A DNA stretch of 51,139 nucleotides from Alphaproteobacteria bacterium (GCA_024280895.1 JAJRPI010000039.1:1-51139), one strand, 5' to 3'. Positions 18,074 through 25,303 are shown, counted from the first letter of the stretch. The notes: generated by a model from the sequence alone, not told the origin. Program-made: numbers and translations.

Positions 18074-19444
18074 ATGAATGCTGGGTCAAGAATAGCGAGA
18101 AGTCCGCGCCGGTTTGGTGCTGTGTCAAGGCGTCCAAAACGCTCCAAGGCTCTGTATTATCTTCTTTTTATAACGCTGGTTCTATTGTTCGTGCTCTCCA
18201 ATATGGTGCTCACGAAATTTGGCATCCGTTACGACCTGGAAGGCGGTACACCGCTGGAAAAAATCCATCCAGCTCATTTTTTGGCCATTGGCGCCTTCTT
18301 CTTACTGTGGTTCTCTCATACGCGCCCGATGGACTATGTTGATACGCTATTTACCGCCCACAAGGGGACGCTGGTATTTTTGGTGACCTGGGTGCTTTTA
18401 TTGTTTCAGATCACGGTTATTCAGCACAAACCCTTCACGCCGATCATTGATACGTTTATTTTCCCGGCCATATTATTATTTTTGCTTGGCAGCGTCACGG
18501 AGCGCCAGCGTTTCAAGTTGGGACGGCTCATCCATTTTTTGATGCTGGCCAATGCACTGCTTGGATTGTTCGAGTTTCTCACAGGGTTTCGCCTGACGCC
18601 TTTGGATGTTGGTGGTTTCATCATTGAAGGGGACTGGCGATCATCAGCATTTTTGGGGCATCCTTTGACCAATGCGCTGATCACGGGTGGTTATCTTGTG
18701 ACGTTAGCGCTTGGCGGCTGGCGTGATCTGCCCTGGATCATGAAGCCTGCTTTGTTTGGCATTAATCTGCTGGCCATGAACGCCTTTGGTGGGCGTATGG
18801 CTTTGGTGACGATGCTGCTTTTTCTGGTGATAATTTTCAGCTTTAAAATGATTGGGACGTTGAACGGCGCCTCGTCGGCGCGGCGCAACTGGTTGCTTGG
18901 CGTGCTACTCGTGCCACTTGGAATTGGTGCGTTAGTGGTTGGTTTTGAGCTCGGCTTGTTTGATCAATTTGTCGGCCGCTTTATCGATGACAAAGGCAGC
19001 GCCAGTGCGCGGGTCATTATGTTTGAAGTTTTTCGTGATTTGAGCTTGCTGGATATCATGATCGGCCCTGATCCCGAGCATGTGGCGTCCTTGTTACGCT
19101 CTCATGGTCTTAATTTTGGTATTGAAAGTTTCTGGGTCGCTTTCATTTTGTCCTATGGCTTTATCGTCTCCATGATCTTCTTTATTGGTCTGTTCGCCTT
19201 TTTGTATGATGTTGTAAAGGCTTCGTCTCCCGTCGCGATCTGGCCGATCGTCTATTTCCTGACCGTTTCAAGTACGTCGGTCAGCCTGTCGGCCAAAGGT
19301 ACGGATCTGGTTTTCGTGGTCGCCTTGTCGCTCTTATTATTGCAAAAGCCAAAAAAGCGCATCGTGCAGCGTCGTGTAGGTTCGCGTATCATTGCAGGGG
19401 CAAAGCAATCCCTTATTGGTCATAATAGTGCGAGGACATCATGA
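18074..19444 (+). CDS. Wzy/VpsF-like polysaccharide polymerase (integral membrane)
   Basis: 456 residues with about ten hydrophobic segments, among them LYYLLFITLVLLFVLSNMVL, FLAIGAFFLLWFS, GTLVFLVTWVLLLF, FIFPAILLFLLGSV, MALVTMLLFLVIIFSF, LLGVLLVPLGIGALVVG, FWVAFILSYGFIVSMIFFIGLFAF, plus a basic cytoplasmic N-terminus. This topology with a large extracytoplasmic loop (DKGSASARVIMFEVFRDL) matches the VpsF/O-antigen polymerase-ligase group. It probably polymerises repeat units at the periplasmic face. Its stop overlaps the next start (ATGA at 19441), showing tight coupling with the glycosyltransferase. The call is based on topology and context. Confidence 0.78.
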   Translation: MNAGSRIARSPRRFGAVSRRPKRSKALYYLLFITLVLLFVLSNMVLTKFGIRYDLEGGTPLEKIHPAHFLAIGAFFLLWFSHTRPMDYVDTLFTAHKGTLVFLVTWVLLLFQITVIQHKPFTPIIDTFIFPAILLFLLGSVTERQRFKLGRLIHFLMLANALLGLFEFLTGFRLTPLDVGGFIIEGDWRSSAFLGHPLTNALITGGYLVTLALGGWRDLPWIMKPALFGINLLAMNAFGGRMALVTMLLFLVIIFSFKMIGTLNGASSARRNWLLGVLLVPLGIGALVVGFELGLFDQFVGRFIDDKGSASARVIMFEVFRDLSLLDIMIGPDPEHVASLLRSHGLNFGIESFWVAFILSYGFIVSMIFFIGLFAFLYDVVKASSPVAIWPIVYFLTVSSTSVSLSAKGTDLVFVVALSLLLLQKPKKRIVQRRVGSRIIAGAKQSLIGHNSARTS

Positions 19445-20526
19445 TTTCCAAAGCGGATTTGAAGCCCTCCACTCTATTTGTAGATCATACCCATCTTGGT
19501 CGTCATGTGACGGGTCTTGAGCGCATTACGCAGGAGTTGTTTTCTAAAAGTTCGCTAGCGCCTCTAGAGCTGAAGCCCATCACTTCCAGCTCGACCATGG
19601 ATCTGATTTTTCGGCAAAATATCCAGCTACCTGCCAAACTGGTGCGCCACCCTAATACCTTGATGCTTTGCCCTGGTTTTCCTCCCTCATTTGCCTTGTC
19701 GCGATTTGGCCCCCGGGTTATTCCCTATATCCATGATTTGTTCTTGCTGACCAGAAAAGAAGACCTTAATCCGCGCGCCAAGCTCTATATGGCGCCGCCC
19801 TTTCGCTATGGCGTGAAAAATCTGCCCCGCTTCATGGTCAACTCACAATATACAAGGGATGAATTGCGTCAGTTTTGTCGGCCCGATGCGGAAATTTTTC
19901 TCTATCGCCCAGCCGTGCGCAATATTTTTGGTCTCAATGACAAAGTACGTCAAGATGATCCAAAAAGAGTGAAAAAAACCTTGCGTCTGATCGCTCTTGG
20001 GACGGTTGAGCCGCGCAAAAATCTGGGGGCAGCTGTTGATATTTTACAAGCCTTGCAAGCGCAAGGTCATAGAGGAGCGACCCTTGATATTGTCGGGCGT
20101 TTTGGTTGGGGAGATGAGATCGAAAGATTGCAGAACACTCCCGGCGTGACGCTGTATGGATATTTGCCCATTGAGAAAACCCGTGACCTGATGGCGCGGG
20201 CCGACCTGTTTATCAATACCTCTCATGATGAGGGCCTTGGATTGCCGCTTCTTGAGGCTCAATATGGCGGCTTGCCGGTGATTGCTCCGCAACAAAAGGT
20301 GTTCAAGGAGGTGCTGGGAGAAAGCGGCTTGCTGGTTGATCCATCCAATCCACGTCGCGCCGCCGAGCAGATTAGCGCCTTGATCAGCGCATCGGACTGG
20401 GTCAGCCATTACAAACTGATGGCGCAGCAAAACCTGTCACGCTGGAACGGCGATGCTGACAATGATCGCCAAAATCTGGTTGGCACGCTGCGGGCGCTTT
20501 TGGACGCCAGAAGGGTGCCGACATGA
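19441..20526 (+). CDS. Glycosyltransferase family 4
   Basis: 361 residues. The GT4/GT-B pattern is clear: an N-terminal half with IPYIHDLFLLTRKEDL and FMVNSQYTRDELRQF, and a C-terminal nucleotide-sugar half with ALGTVEPRKNL (~185-195), DIVGRFGWGDE, GVTLYGYLPIEKTRDLMARADLFINTSHDEGLGLPLLEAQYGGLPVIAP (EGLGLPLLEA is the EX7E-type motif) and GLLVDPSNP. It adds a sugar to the lipid-linked repeat unit at the cytoplasmic membrane face. Start and stop codons overlap both neighbours (ATGA each time), so it belongs to one operon with the polymerase and the GNAT gene. Donor sugar not determinable. Confidence 0.88.
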   Translation: MISKADLKPSTLFVDHTHLGRHVTGLERITQELFSKSSLAPLELKPITSSSTMDLIFRQNIQLPAKLVRHPNTLMLCPGFPPSFALSRFGPRVIPYIHDLFLLTRKEDLNPRAKLYMAPPFRYGVKNLPRFMVNSQYTRDELRQFCRPDAEIFLYRPAVRNIFGLNDKVRQDDPKRVKKTLRLIALGTVEPRKNLGAAVDILQALQAQGHRGATLDIVGRFGWGDEIERLQNTPGVTLYGYLPIEKTRDLMARADLFINTSHDEGLGLPLLEAQYGGLPVIAPQQKVFKEVLGESGLLVDPSNPRRAAEQISALISASDWVSHYKLMAQQNLSRWNGDADNDRQNLVGTLRALLDARRVPT

Positions 20527-21158
20527 GATCCCGGTTGCATCAGAGTTTAGCAAGGCTCAAGAATCGAGTGATTTCTCGTGATCTGCAAGATATTTATCTG
20601 TTCGACAAGCATTTTATGGGCGATGAATTCGTACAATTACACGCCAAGCGGGCAAGCCAGCGTGCTCAGGCTCAAATCAATTTCAAACTCCATGACAGTG
20701 CCAATGTGCTGGAGTTGATTGATCAAATTAATCCACTGAACGAGCAAGCCCTTCGTTTTGCCCGGCACCGTCTGGATGCGGGAGACAAAGCGGTGATCGG
20801 CTACGATAATGGATTGCCGGTTTTTTATGGTTGGTTGATGTTCGGCGAGATTGAGATGACCTATGGGGTGTTCTTGCCAATGCCCAAAAGCATGGCCTTT
20901 GGTTATAATCTTTTTACGGCAAGCACTCATCGGCGGCGTGGATTGATGACCGGTTTTTATGATTTCGTGGGCGATGATCTAAAATCAAGAAATATTCACA
21001 CCCTTTATGTCGGTATCTCGACGAGGAATATTGCCTCGATCAAGGCCCATAAAAAAAATGGCTTTGGGAAGACCGGCTGTTTTTATACCATCAAACTGCT
21101 GGGCACCTGCTTTACGTGGGCCCGCTTTGTACACGCAAAGCGCTTTTATGTGAACTAA
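20523..21158 (+). CDS. GNAT family N-acetyltransferase
   Basis: 211 residues. The GNAT acetyl-CoA core is STHRRRGLMTGFYDFVGDDL (motif A-like, ~138-157) followed by HTLYVGISTRNIASIKAHKKNGF (motif B, ~164-186). Its ATG overlaps the glycosyltransferase stop (ATGA), so it is the fourth gene of the plus arm. It probably acetylates or acylates a polysaccharide or amino-sugar precursor. It ends with YVN and is followed by a small CCGCATAATATGCGG hairpin (near 21168) without a T-run. Confidence 0.8.
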   Translation: MRSRLHQSLARLKNRVISRDLQDIYLFDKHFMGDEFVQLHAKRASQRAQAQINFKLHDSANVLELIDQINPLNEQALRFARHRLDAGDKAVIGYDNGLPVFYGWLMFGEIEMTYGVFLPMPKSMAFGYNLFTASTHRRRGLMTGFYDFVGDDLKSRNIHTLYVGISTRNIASIKAHKKNGFGKTGCFYTIKLLGTCFTWARFVHAKRFYVN

Positions 21159-21303
21159 GTGCGCGACCGCATAATATGCGGCCAGACCCCAAGCCCTTTT
21201 GCACGTTCAAAAATCAATCCAAACTTTTTCCCTCAACGTATGGTACATAAACCAAGTAAGCACGCACGTGCGCGGGTTTTTTCTGGATGATGGGAGTTCC
21301 GGT

Positions 21304-21891
21304 TTGAAGCGCTTTTTTAAGCCTGAGCAAATGATGCCGATAAATTGGCCAGCTGGTTTTGTCCGCTTGGCGGTGCTGGGGGCTGTTTTGGCAAGCAGCC
21401 TCGCGGTTGCGGCTCCTCGCGGCAAGCTTATCAAACCGGGGCGCTTGATGATCGATGGATTGCGGGTGAATTGTGGGCGTACGCCGGTGCTAATTTCGGA
21501 GCGATCTCCAGACTTTGGAGCAGCAAGGCGCGGTTTGATCATTCTCAATCCCTTGAAGTTACGCCGGTTGCCGCGCGATGCGAAATTGCTGGTCTATTAT
21601 CATGAATGTGCTCACCAATATATTGGCAGCAGTGAATTGGCGGCAGATTGCTGGGCGGTGCAAAAAGTACGACGCGAAGGATTGATGGATTTGGCCGGGC
21701 TGAAAAAGGCTTGTTCGTTCATTAAAAGGCTGCCCGCCAACCGGCGTCATCCCCCGGGCGTCATGCGTTGCCGCCAGATGACGCGCTGTTTTAATCAAAC
21801 GTTCAGGCAAAAAGCCGACAAGCAGCCAGCCTTTCGCGTCCGCAGGCAACTTTCAATCCGTGGTTTTTCCAAGCCGGTAAGAGCTAAATAG
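21304..21891 (+). CDS. Secreted protein with HECAH metalloprotease-like motif
   Basis: Around 195 residues from TTG 21304, which has GGGAG at good spacing; ATG 21331 is an alternative and an upstream TTG at 21199 is unlikely. A membrane or signal segment (FVRLAVLGAVLASSLAVAAP) is followed by LLVYYHECAHQYIGSSELAADCWAVQKVRREG. HECAH...E..AD resembles an HExxH zinc site with a downstream Glu, although the second catalytic residue spacing is unusual. Six cysteines occur in the exported part. The C-terminal 50 residues are strongly basic. It sits between the exopolysaccharide operon and sdhC; no specific family name comes to mind. Confidence 0.65.
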   Translation: MKRFFKPEQMMPINWPAGFVRLAVLGAVLASSLAVAAPRGKLIKPGRLMIDGLRVNCGRTPVLISERSPDFGAARRGLIILNPLKLRRLPRDAKLLVYYHECAHQYIGSSELAADCWAVQKVRREGLMDLAGLKKACSFIKRLPANRRHPPGVMRCRQMTRCFNQTFRQKADKQPAFRVRRQLSIRGFSKPVRAK

Positions 21892-21917
21892 CGGAATATA
21901 GGCGTGTGAATTTCCAC

Positions 21918-21947
21918 TTGTTATGCCTGCCATATCAGTTCTATAGT
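21918..21947 (+). promoter_or_regulatory. Putative sigma-70-type promoter of sdhC
   Basis: TTGTTA at 21918-21923 and TATAGT at 21942-21947 are separated by 18 bases, ending 38 bases before the sdhC ATG. This is a pattern match only. Confidence 0.45.
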
Positions 21948-21985
21948 TTGCCTGAAACAAGATCAAAGCCAGATGGGGACCAACC

Positions 21986-22387
21986 ATGGCAAAATATCGT
22001 ACGCCCGCTGAACGCCCGCTTTCTCCTCACTTGCAGATATATCGCCTCACCATGACCATGATGATGTCGATTGCCCACAGAATTTCGGGGGCAATGCTCT
22101 ATTTCGGCACGTTTCTACTGGCTTGGTGGCTGATCGCGGCAGCGTCCAACGAAAACTATTTCAACCACGTCAATTCGCTGTTCAGCTCCAATATCGGGCG
22201 CATCATATTGCTTGGCTATACCTGGGCGCTTATTCATCACATGCTTGGAGGCATGCGCCACCTTTTGTGGGATACCGGCAGCGGCTTTGGCAAGAAATCA
22301 CTCGAAGTGCTGGCCTATGGAACATTTTTTGGCTCCATCGGCCTGACCATCCTTATCTGGTTCGTGGGCTACTGGGCCAGAGGCTGA
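21986..22387 (+). CDS. sdhC: Succinate dehydrogenase cytochrome b556 subunit
   Basis: 133 residues, normal for SdhC. It anchors complex II in the inner membrane and helps bind heme b and ubiquinone. The signature RPLSPHLQIYR (~10-20), SIAHRISGAML (~28-37, Ser/Arg quinone site) and HHMLGGMRHLLWD (heme ligand His84 or 85) are present, with three membrane helices. ATG 21986 has GGGGA upstream. It should be cotranscribed with sdhD, but 346 bp of repeat-rich DNA separates them instead of the usual few bases. Confidence 0.96.
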   Translation: MAKYRTPAERPLSPHLQIYRLTMTMMMSIAHRISGAMLYFGTFLLAWWLIAAASNENYFNHVNSLFSSNIGRIILLGYTWALIHHMLGGMRHLLWDTGSGFGKKSLEVLAYGTFFGSIGLTILIWFVGYWARG

Positions 22388-22451
22388 CTGCGTCAGCCAA
22401 TGTTGAGTTTTTAGTGTTTAGTGTTGAATGAAGAAGAGAAGTGCGAAGAGA

Positions 22452-22550
22452 GCCTCAATAATGAACGAGACCGATCAGACGTCGCAGTAAAAAAGAATAA
22501 CCGAGCGTTGTGAGGTAAGGTCGCCAGAATACACAAATGGCCGCCGCGCT
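22452..22550 (+). repeat. Direct repeat copy A between sdhC and sdhD
   Basis: About 75 bases (GCCTCAATAATGAACGAGACC... to AAGGTCG) recur exactly 140 bp downstream at 22592-22670 with few changes. Copy A ends with a degraded version of the multi-hairpin element and is followed by a long hairpin (GCGCTCT near 22545 pairing with AGAGCGC near 22587). Confidence 0.85.
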
Positions 22551-22591
22551 CTTTTGATGGTCTACCGCTTCGCTGTTTGAGACCAGAGCGC

Positions 22592-22670
22592 GCCTAAACA
22601 ATGAACGAGACCGACCAGACGTCGCAGTTAAAAAGAATAACCGAGCGTAGCGAGGCAAGGCCGACTGGCC
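22592..22670 (+). repeat. Direct repeat copy B between sdhC and sdhD
   Basis: Second copy of the segment at 22452; it runs without a break into the intact multi-hairpin element that ends at sdhD. The shared part includes ATGAACGAGACCGAYCAGACG and AAAAAGAATAACCGAGCG. Confidence 0.85.
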
Positions 22671-22730
22671 GCCGCGCCTTGCGCGCTCATCCGGAGGCCC
22701 GCCGTTAGGCGGAATAGCCGTGAGGTATAT
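22634..22730 (+). repeat. Multi-hairpin intergenic element, copy 3, abutting sdhD
   Basis: Contains AAGGCCGACTGGCCGCC, stem 1 GCGC-CTT-GCGC, ATCCGGAGG, stem 2 CCGCC-GTTA-GGCGG (22699-22712), and AATAGCCGTGAGGTATA. It ends 3 bases before the sdhD ATG, so its GTGAGG serves as the sdhD ribosome binding site. Confidence 0.8.
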
Positions 22731-22733
22731 AAG

Positions 22734-23114
22734 ATGAGCATGCAAACACCGCTAGGGCGGGTGAGGGGACTGGGTCCGGCGCGTTCGGGGACGTCTCATT
22801 TCTGGTGGCAGCGCCTGACGGCTGTGGCCAATATTGTCCTGACCTTGTTCCTGCTTTTTTCCATTGTCTTTCATGTGGGGGATGATTACGCGTCGGTGAC
22901 GGCCTATCTTGGATCGCCGTTTGTGAGCATCGGGCTTATGCTGTTTATTCTGTCTGTGGTTTTTCACATGTATCTTGGTTTCAAGGTGATTGTCGAAGAC
23001 TACATCCAGCATGAGGGATGGAAAATCCTGTTTCTCATGGGCAATACGTTCTTTTGCATCGCGATTGGCTTTGCTTGCCTGTTTGCGGTATTGAAATTAA
23101 GTTTCGGGAATTAG
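22734..23114 (+). CDS. sdhD: Succinate dehydrogenase membrane anchor subunit
   Basis: 126 residues with three membrane helices (~27-48, 60-80, 95-120). The N-terminal TPLGRVRGLGPARSGTSHFWWQRLTAVAN is typical of alphaproteobacterial SdhD, and FHMYLGFKVIVEDYI carries the heme/quinone-region His and Asp-Tyr. It pairs with SdhC to anchor complex II. Translation appears to start from a site supplied by an intergenic repeat element. sdhA, normally next, is 2.2 kb downstream. Confidence 0.95.
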   Translation: MSMQTPLGRVRGLGPARSGTSHFWWQRLTAVANIVLTLFLLFSIVFHVGDDYASVTAYLGSPFVSIGLMLFILSVVFHMYLGFKVIVEDYIQHEGWKILFLMGNTFFCIAIGFACLFAVLKLSFGN

Positions 23115-23219
23115 AGCACAATCTGAAAAGTGGGCACCGGTTTTCGGATAAATTGTGCGGTAGGAATTAGAGCACAATCTGAAAAGTGGGCACCGGTTTT
23201 CAGATAAATTGTGCGGTAG
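23108..23219 (+). repeat. 56-bp tandem duplication of a rhizobial-type palindrome
   Basis: Copies 23108-23163 and 23164-23219 differ at one base (TTTTCGG versus TTTTCAG). Each holds GCACAAT...GAAAAGTGGGCACCGGTTTTC...ATTGTGC, an imperfect hairpin of a type I associate with Hyphomicrobiales intergenic repeats. The first copy overlaps the sdhD stop region. Confidence 0.9.
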
Positions 23220-23236
23220 GAATAAGAGAGATATAC

Positions 23237-23899
23237 ATGTCGGCGACCTATACAAAGTTTGGCGAAATTATCATCAAGGATTTTTTGGGCGCGCCAGATG
23301 AGGCTGAAATAAAAGCCTTGGAAGCACTGATCCAAACCACATTGCCTGCGAGCTTCAAGGCCTTTTTGCAGGTCGCCAATGGCGGCAATCTGGATGGCTA
23401 TTATGTGGATATTGCTCACCCCGATATGCCAATACCGCGCAGTTTTTCTCTGCTCTATGGGACGAAACCCCGATTGGATGGCAGCAAATTCGGGATCTTC
23501 GACCACGAGATCGCGCAGTCACGAGAAGCCGCGCAACTGCCGCCCCAAGTACTTCCTATTGCGCGCGATAATTCAGGTTGCGAGCTTTATCTTGATCTCA
23601 CCGATTATGCGGTCAGCGGCGAAGATCGGGTTGTGGCGTTTATTCACGGCATTCCCGATATGGATAATCAACCCGAGGCCAATGCCTGGGTGACCATTGC
23701 CTTGAGCTTTGAAGATTTCATCAAACAGCTGCAGCCCGACGAAGAATATTATCTCGAAGTGCTGGAGGAAGCTGGCAAAAAACCTGATTTGGAACGCCAG
23801 ATTCAGACGGTCGATTTCCTCGATCTGGCCCTGCCAAACTGGCGCGAAAACGCGGATTTTGCCGCCTTCAAACAGCTGCAAGGCACGGCGAGGCATTGA
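23237..23899 (+). CDS. SMI1/KNR4 (SUKH) family protein
   Basis: 220 residues from ATG 23237 (GAGAG upstream); the frame is open further upstream only through repeat DNA. The N-terminal half has the SUKH pattern LPASFKAFLQVANGGNLDGYYVDI (~39-62), LPIARDNSGCELYLDL (~113-128) and VVAFIHGIPDMDNQPEANAWVTIALSFEDFIKQL. SUKH proteins are often immunity proteins for contact-dependent or polymorphic toxins, but stand-alone members of unknown role are common. No toxin gene is adjacent. It is the first gene of the accessory insert between sdhD and sdhA. Confidence 0.82.
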   Translation: MSATYTKFGEIIIKDFLGAPDEAEIKALEALIQTTLPASFKAFLQVANGGNLDGYYVDIAHPDMPIPRSFSLLYGTKPRLDGSKFGIFDHEIAQSREAAQLPPQVLPIARDNSGCELYLDLTDYAVSGEDRVVAFIHGIPDMDNQPEANAWVTIALSFEDFIKQLQPDEEYYLEVLEEAGKKPDLERQIQTVDFLDLALPNWRENADFAAFKQLQGTARH

Positions 23900-23910
23900 G
23901 GTTGAATGAC

Positions 23911-24516
23911 ATGTGTGATGAGGAAAACAAAAGAGCACTAGTTGATGTCTCTGGCATGAAAAAAGCTGTCGTGCGTCTGGCGAAGTCGCTCGGAGAAAAT
24001 GCGATTTCCCTATCAGATAACCTAACAGATAAATACGCGGACAATCATCTGAAACTGACAAGTCACAAAGCGATTGGGGAGTTCCTGATCCAAAAGGCAA
24101 AGTCGTTAGCAAAAATCGAAAAAAAACTTAGGCAAAACTATATTGATGCTCCCGATGTTGAACGTATTCGTATACGTAGAGATATCCAAGAAATCGAGAA
24201 AGAAGTCCGCCAGTTCAAAATCATCGGTAAAGCAAAGGATGAGTTGGAGAGTTGTAACGAAACTCTAACAGATGATGACAAAGAAATTTCGCCGCATTGG
24301 ATGGACAAATTCAATGAACTGGCCAAGGCGCATAATGAAGACTGGCGTGAAGAGCTATTGGCTAAAGCTCTGGCTAGTGAGGCGAAGAAACCTGGGTCGA
24401 TCGGTCCTCGTGCTTTGTGGCTGATTGGCACAATGGAGGAGAACTTGTTCCACGCATTCGCTGCTTTGATTGATGTATGCAGTGATATACCGCGCCGAAT
24501 TTTTCTAAGTATATGA
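23911..24516 (+). CDS. DUF2806-like protein, N-terminal part (split by frameshift)
   Basis: 201 residues from ATG 23911 (GAGG upstream). Charged and helical; the segment DDKEISPHWMDKFNELAKAHNEDWREELLAKALASEAKKPGSIGPRAL fits the DUF2806 core in which a Trp/Phe helix precedes ...LAGEIxxPGSFSxRTL. The frame ends at TGA 24514-24516. One extra T in the T5 run at 24500-24504 would join it to the next ORF, so the gene seems to have lost one base. DUF2806 function is unknown. Base composition is more AT-rich than the neighbouring sdh genes. Confidence 0.6.
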   Translation: MCDEENKRALVDVSGMKKAVVRLAKSLGENAISLSDNLTDKYADNHLKLTSHKAIGEFLIQKAKSLAKIEKKLRQNYIDAPDVERIRIRRDIQEIEKEVRQFKIIGKAKDELESCNETLTDDDKEISPHWMDKFNELAKAHNEDWREELLAKALASEAKKPGSIGPRALWLIGTMEENLFHAFAALIDVCSDIPRRIFLSI

Positions 24517-24875
24517 AAGAAAAAATAGTTGTCACTGGTATTGACAAACCGAGGCCTTATTCTCACTTGCTTGGTTTACTCGATGATGCGGGTTTAGTCG
24601 CGAATATGTCGAATATAGCTAAGCCATATTTTTGTGACGACAAGGTTTTAACTTCCTACGGAAATGAATATGCTATTGTTCACTTTAAAAAAGATTACAA
24701 AATAAATGGACTATTGTTAACTGAAATTGGATCGAAAATCGGGAGCTTATATTCACCGAGAGAAACTGACTTGGGGAAGACAATTTATAGAGATTGGCTG
24801 TTATCCTTTGATGAAGATACCGCGTTAATAAGGGATATTAGTGAGCAGGAAAAGAAAGAAAAAAAACTGGTTTAG
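24513..24875 (+). CDS. DUF2806-like protein, C-terminal part (split by frameshift)
   Basis: 120 residues if it starts at ATG 24513, overlapping the previous stop (ATGA). No independent ribosome binding site is evident. The end IVHFKKDYKINGLLLTEIGSKIGSL resembles the C-terminal xxLTxxGxEL pattern of DUF2806 proteins, which supports one ancestral gene of ~325 residues. Either a frameshifted pseudogene, a sequencing indel in a T tract, or less likely a coupled pair. Confidence 0.55.
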   Translation: MKEKIVVTGIDKPRPYSHLLGLLDDAGLVANMSNIAKPYFCDDKVLTSYGNEYAIVHFKKDYKINGLLLTEIGSKIGSLYSPRETDLGKTIYRDWLLSFDEDTALIRDISEQEKKEKKLV

Positions 24876-24888
24876 GCTATCCTATTTT

Positions 24889-24916
24889 GTCATCCCCGCG
24901 AAGGCGGGGATCCATA
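24889..24916 (+). repeat. GTCATCCCCGCG palindrome, left copy
   Basis: GTCATCCCCGCGAAGGCGGG continues to GATCCATA. The hairpin ATCCCCGC-GAAG-GCGGGGAT is perfect. It is inverted relative to the copy at 25276-25303 and lies just upstream of the GIY-YIG gene. Confidence 0.9.
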
Positions 24917-24938
24917 ACCCCAGGACCTGAGGATGTAG

Positions 24939-25238
24939 ATGAGTGGTGAGAAACAGTATTTTGTGTATATCCTCGCCAGTTCGAAACATGGAACAATTTA
25001 TATTGGTGTGACATCTGATCTACTGAAAAGAGTATGGCAACATAAAGAAGGACTGGTTGCAGGATTTACCAAAACTCACGCCGTACACAGGTTGGTATGG
25101 TATGAAGTTCATCAAGAAGTTGAAGCAGCGATCGTACGTGAAAAGAGATTGAAGCACTGGAACCGGGATTGGAAGATCAATCTTATTGAAGAAGAAAATC
25201 CGGATTGGTCGGATCTCTATATCGGTTTGGGACAGTAG
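24939..25238 (+). CDS. GIY-YIG nuclease family protein
   Basis: 99 residues, the size of the small stand-alone GIY-YIG (UPF0213-like) proteins. The catalytic signature is complete: VYILASSKHGTIYIGVTSDLLKRVWQHK (GTIYIGV is the GIY...YIG element, Arg29-type in LLKRVWQH), and the second-half EAAIVREKRLKHWNRDWKINLIEEENPDWSDL with the catalytic Glu. ATG 24939 has GAGG upstream. It is flanked by an inverted pair of GTCATCCCCGCG palindromes, an arrangement often seen for this gene type. Likely a DNA endonuclease linked to element spread or repair; its role is not established. Confidence 0.92.
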   Translation: MSGEKQYFVYILASSKHGTIYIGVTSDLLKRVWQHKEGLVAGFTKTHAVHRLVWYEVHQEVEAAIVREKRLKHWNRDWKINLIEEENPDWSDLYIGLGQ

Positions 25239-25275
25239 ATTGACGGGATTGTCATTCAATTGACAGGCAAGGGGA

Positions 25276-25303
25276 TATGGGTCCCCGCCTTCGCGGGGAT
25301 GAC
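25276..25303 (-). repeat. GTCATCCCCGCG palindrome, right copy
   Basis: Reverse-complement copy of 24889-24916 (GTCATCCCCGCGAAGGCGGG on the minus strand). It lies between the GIY-YIG stop and sdhA. Confidence 0.9.
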
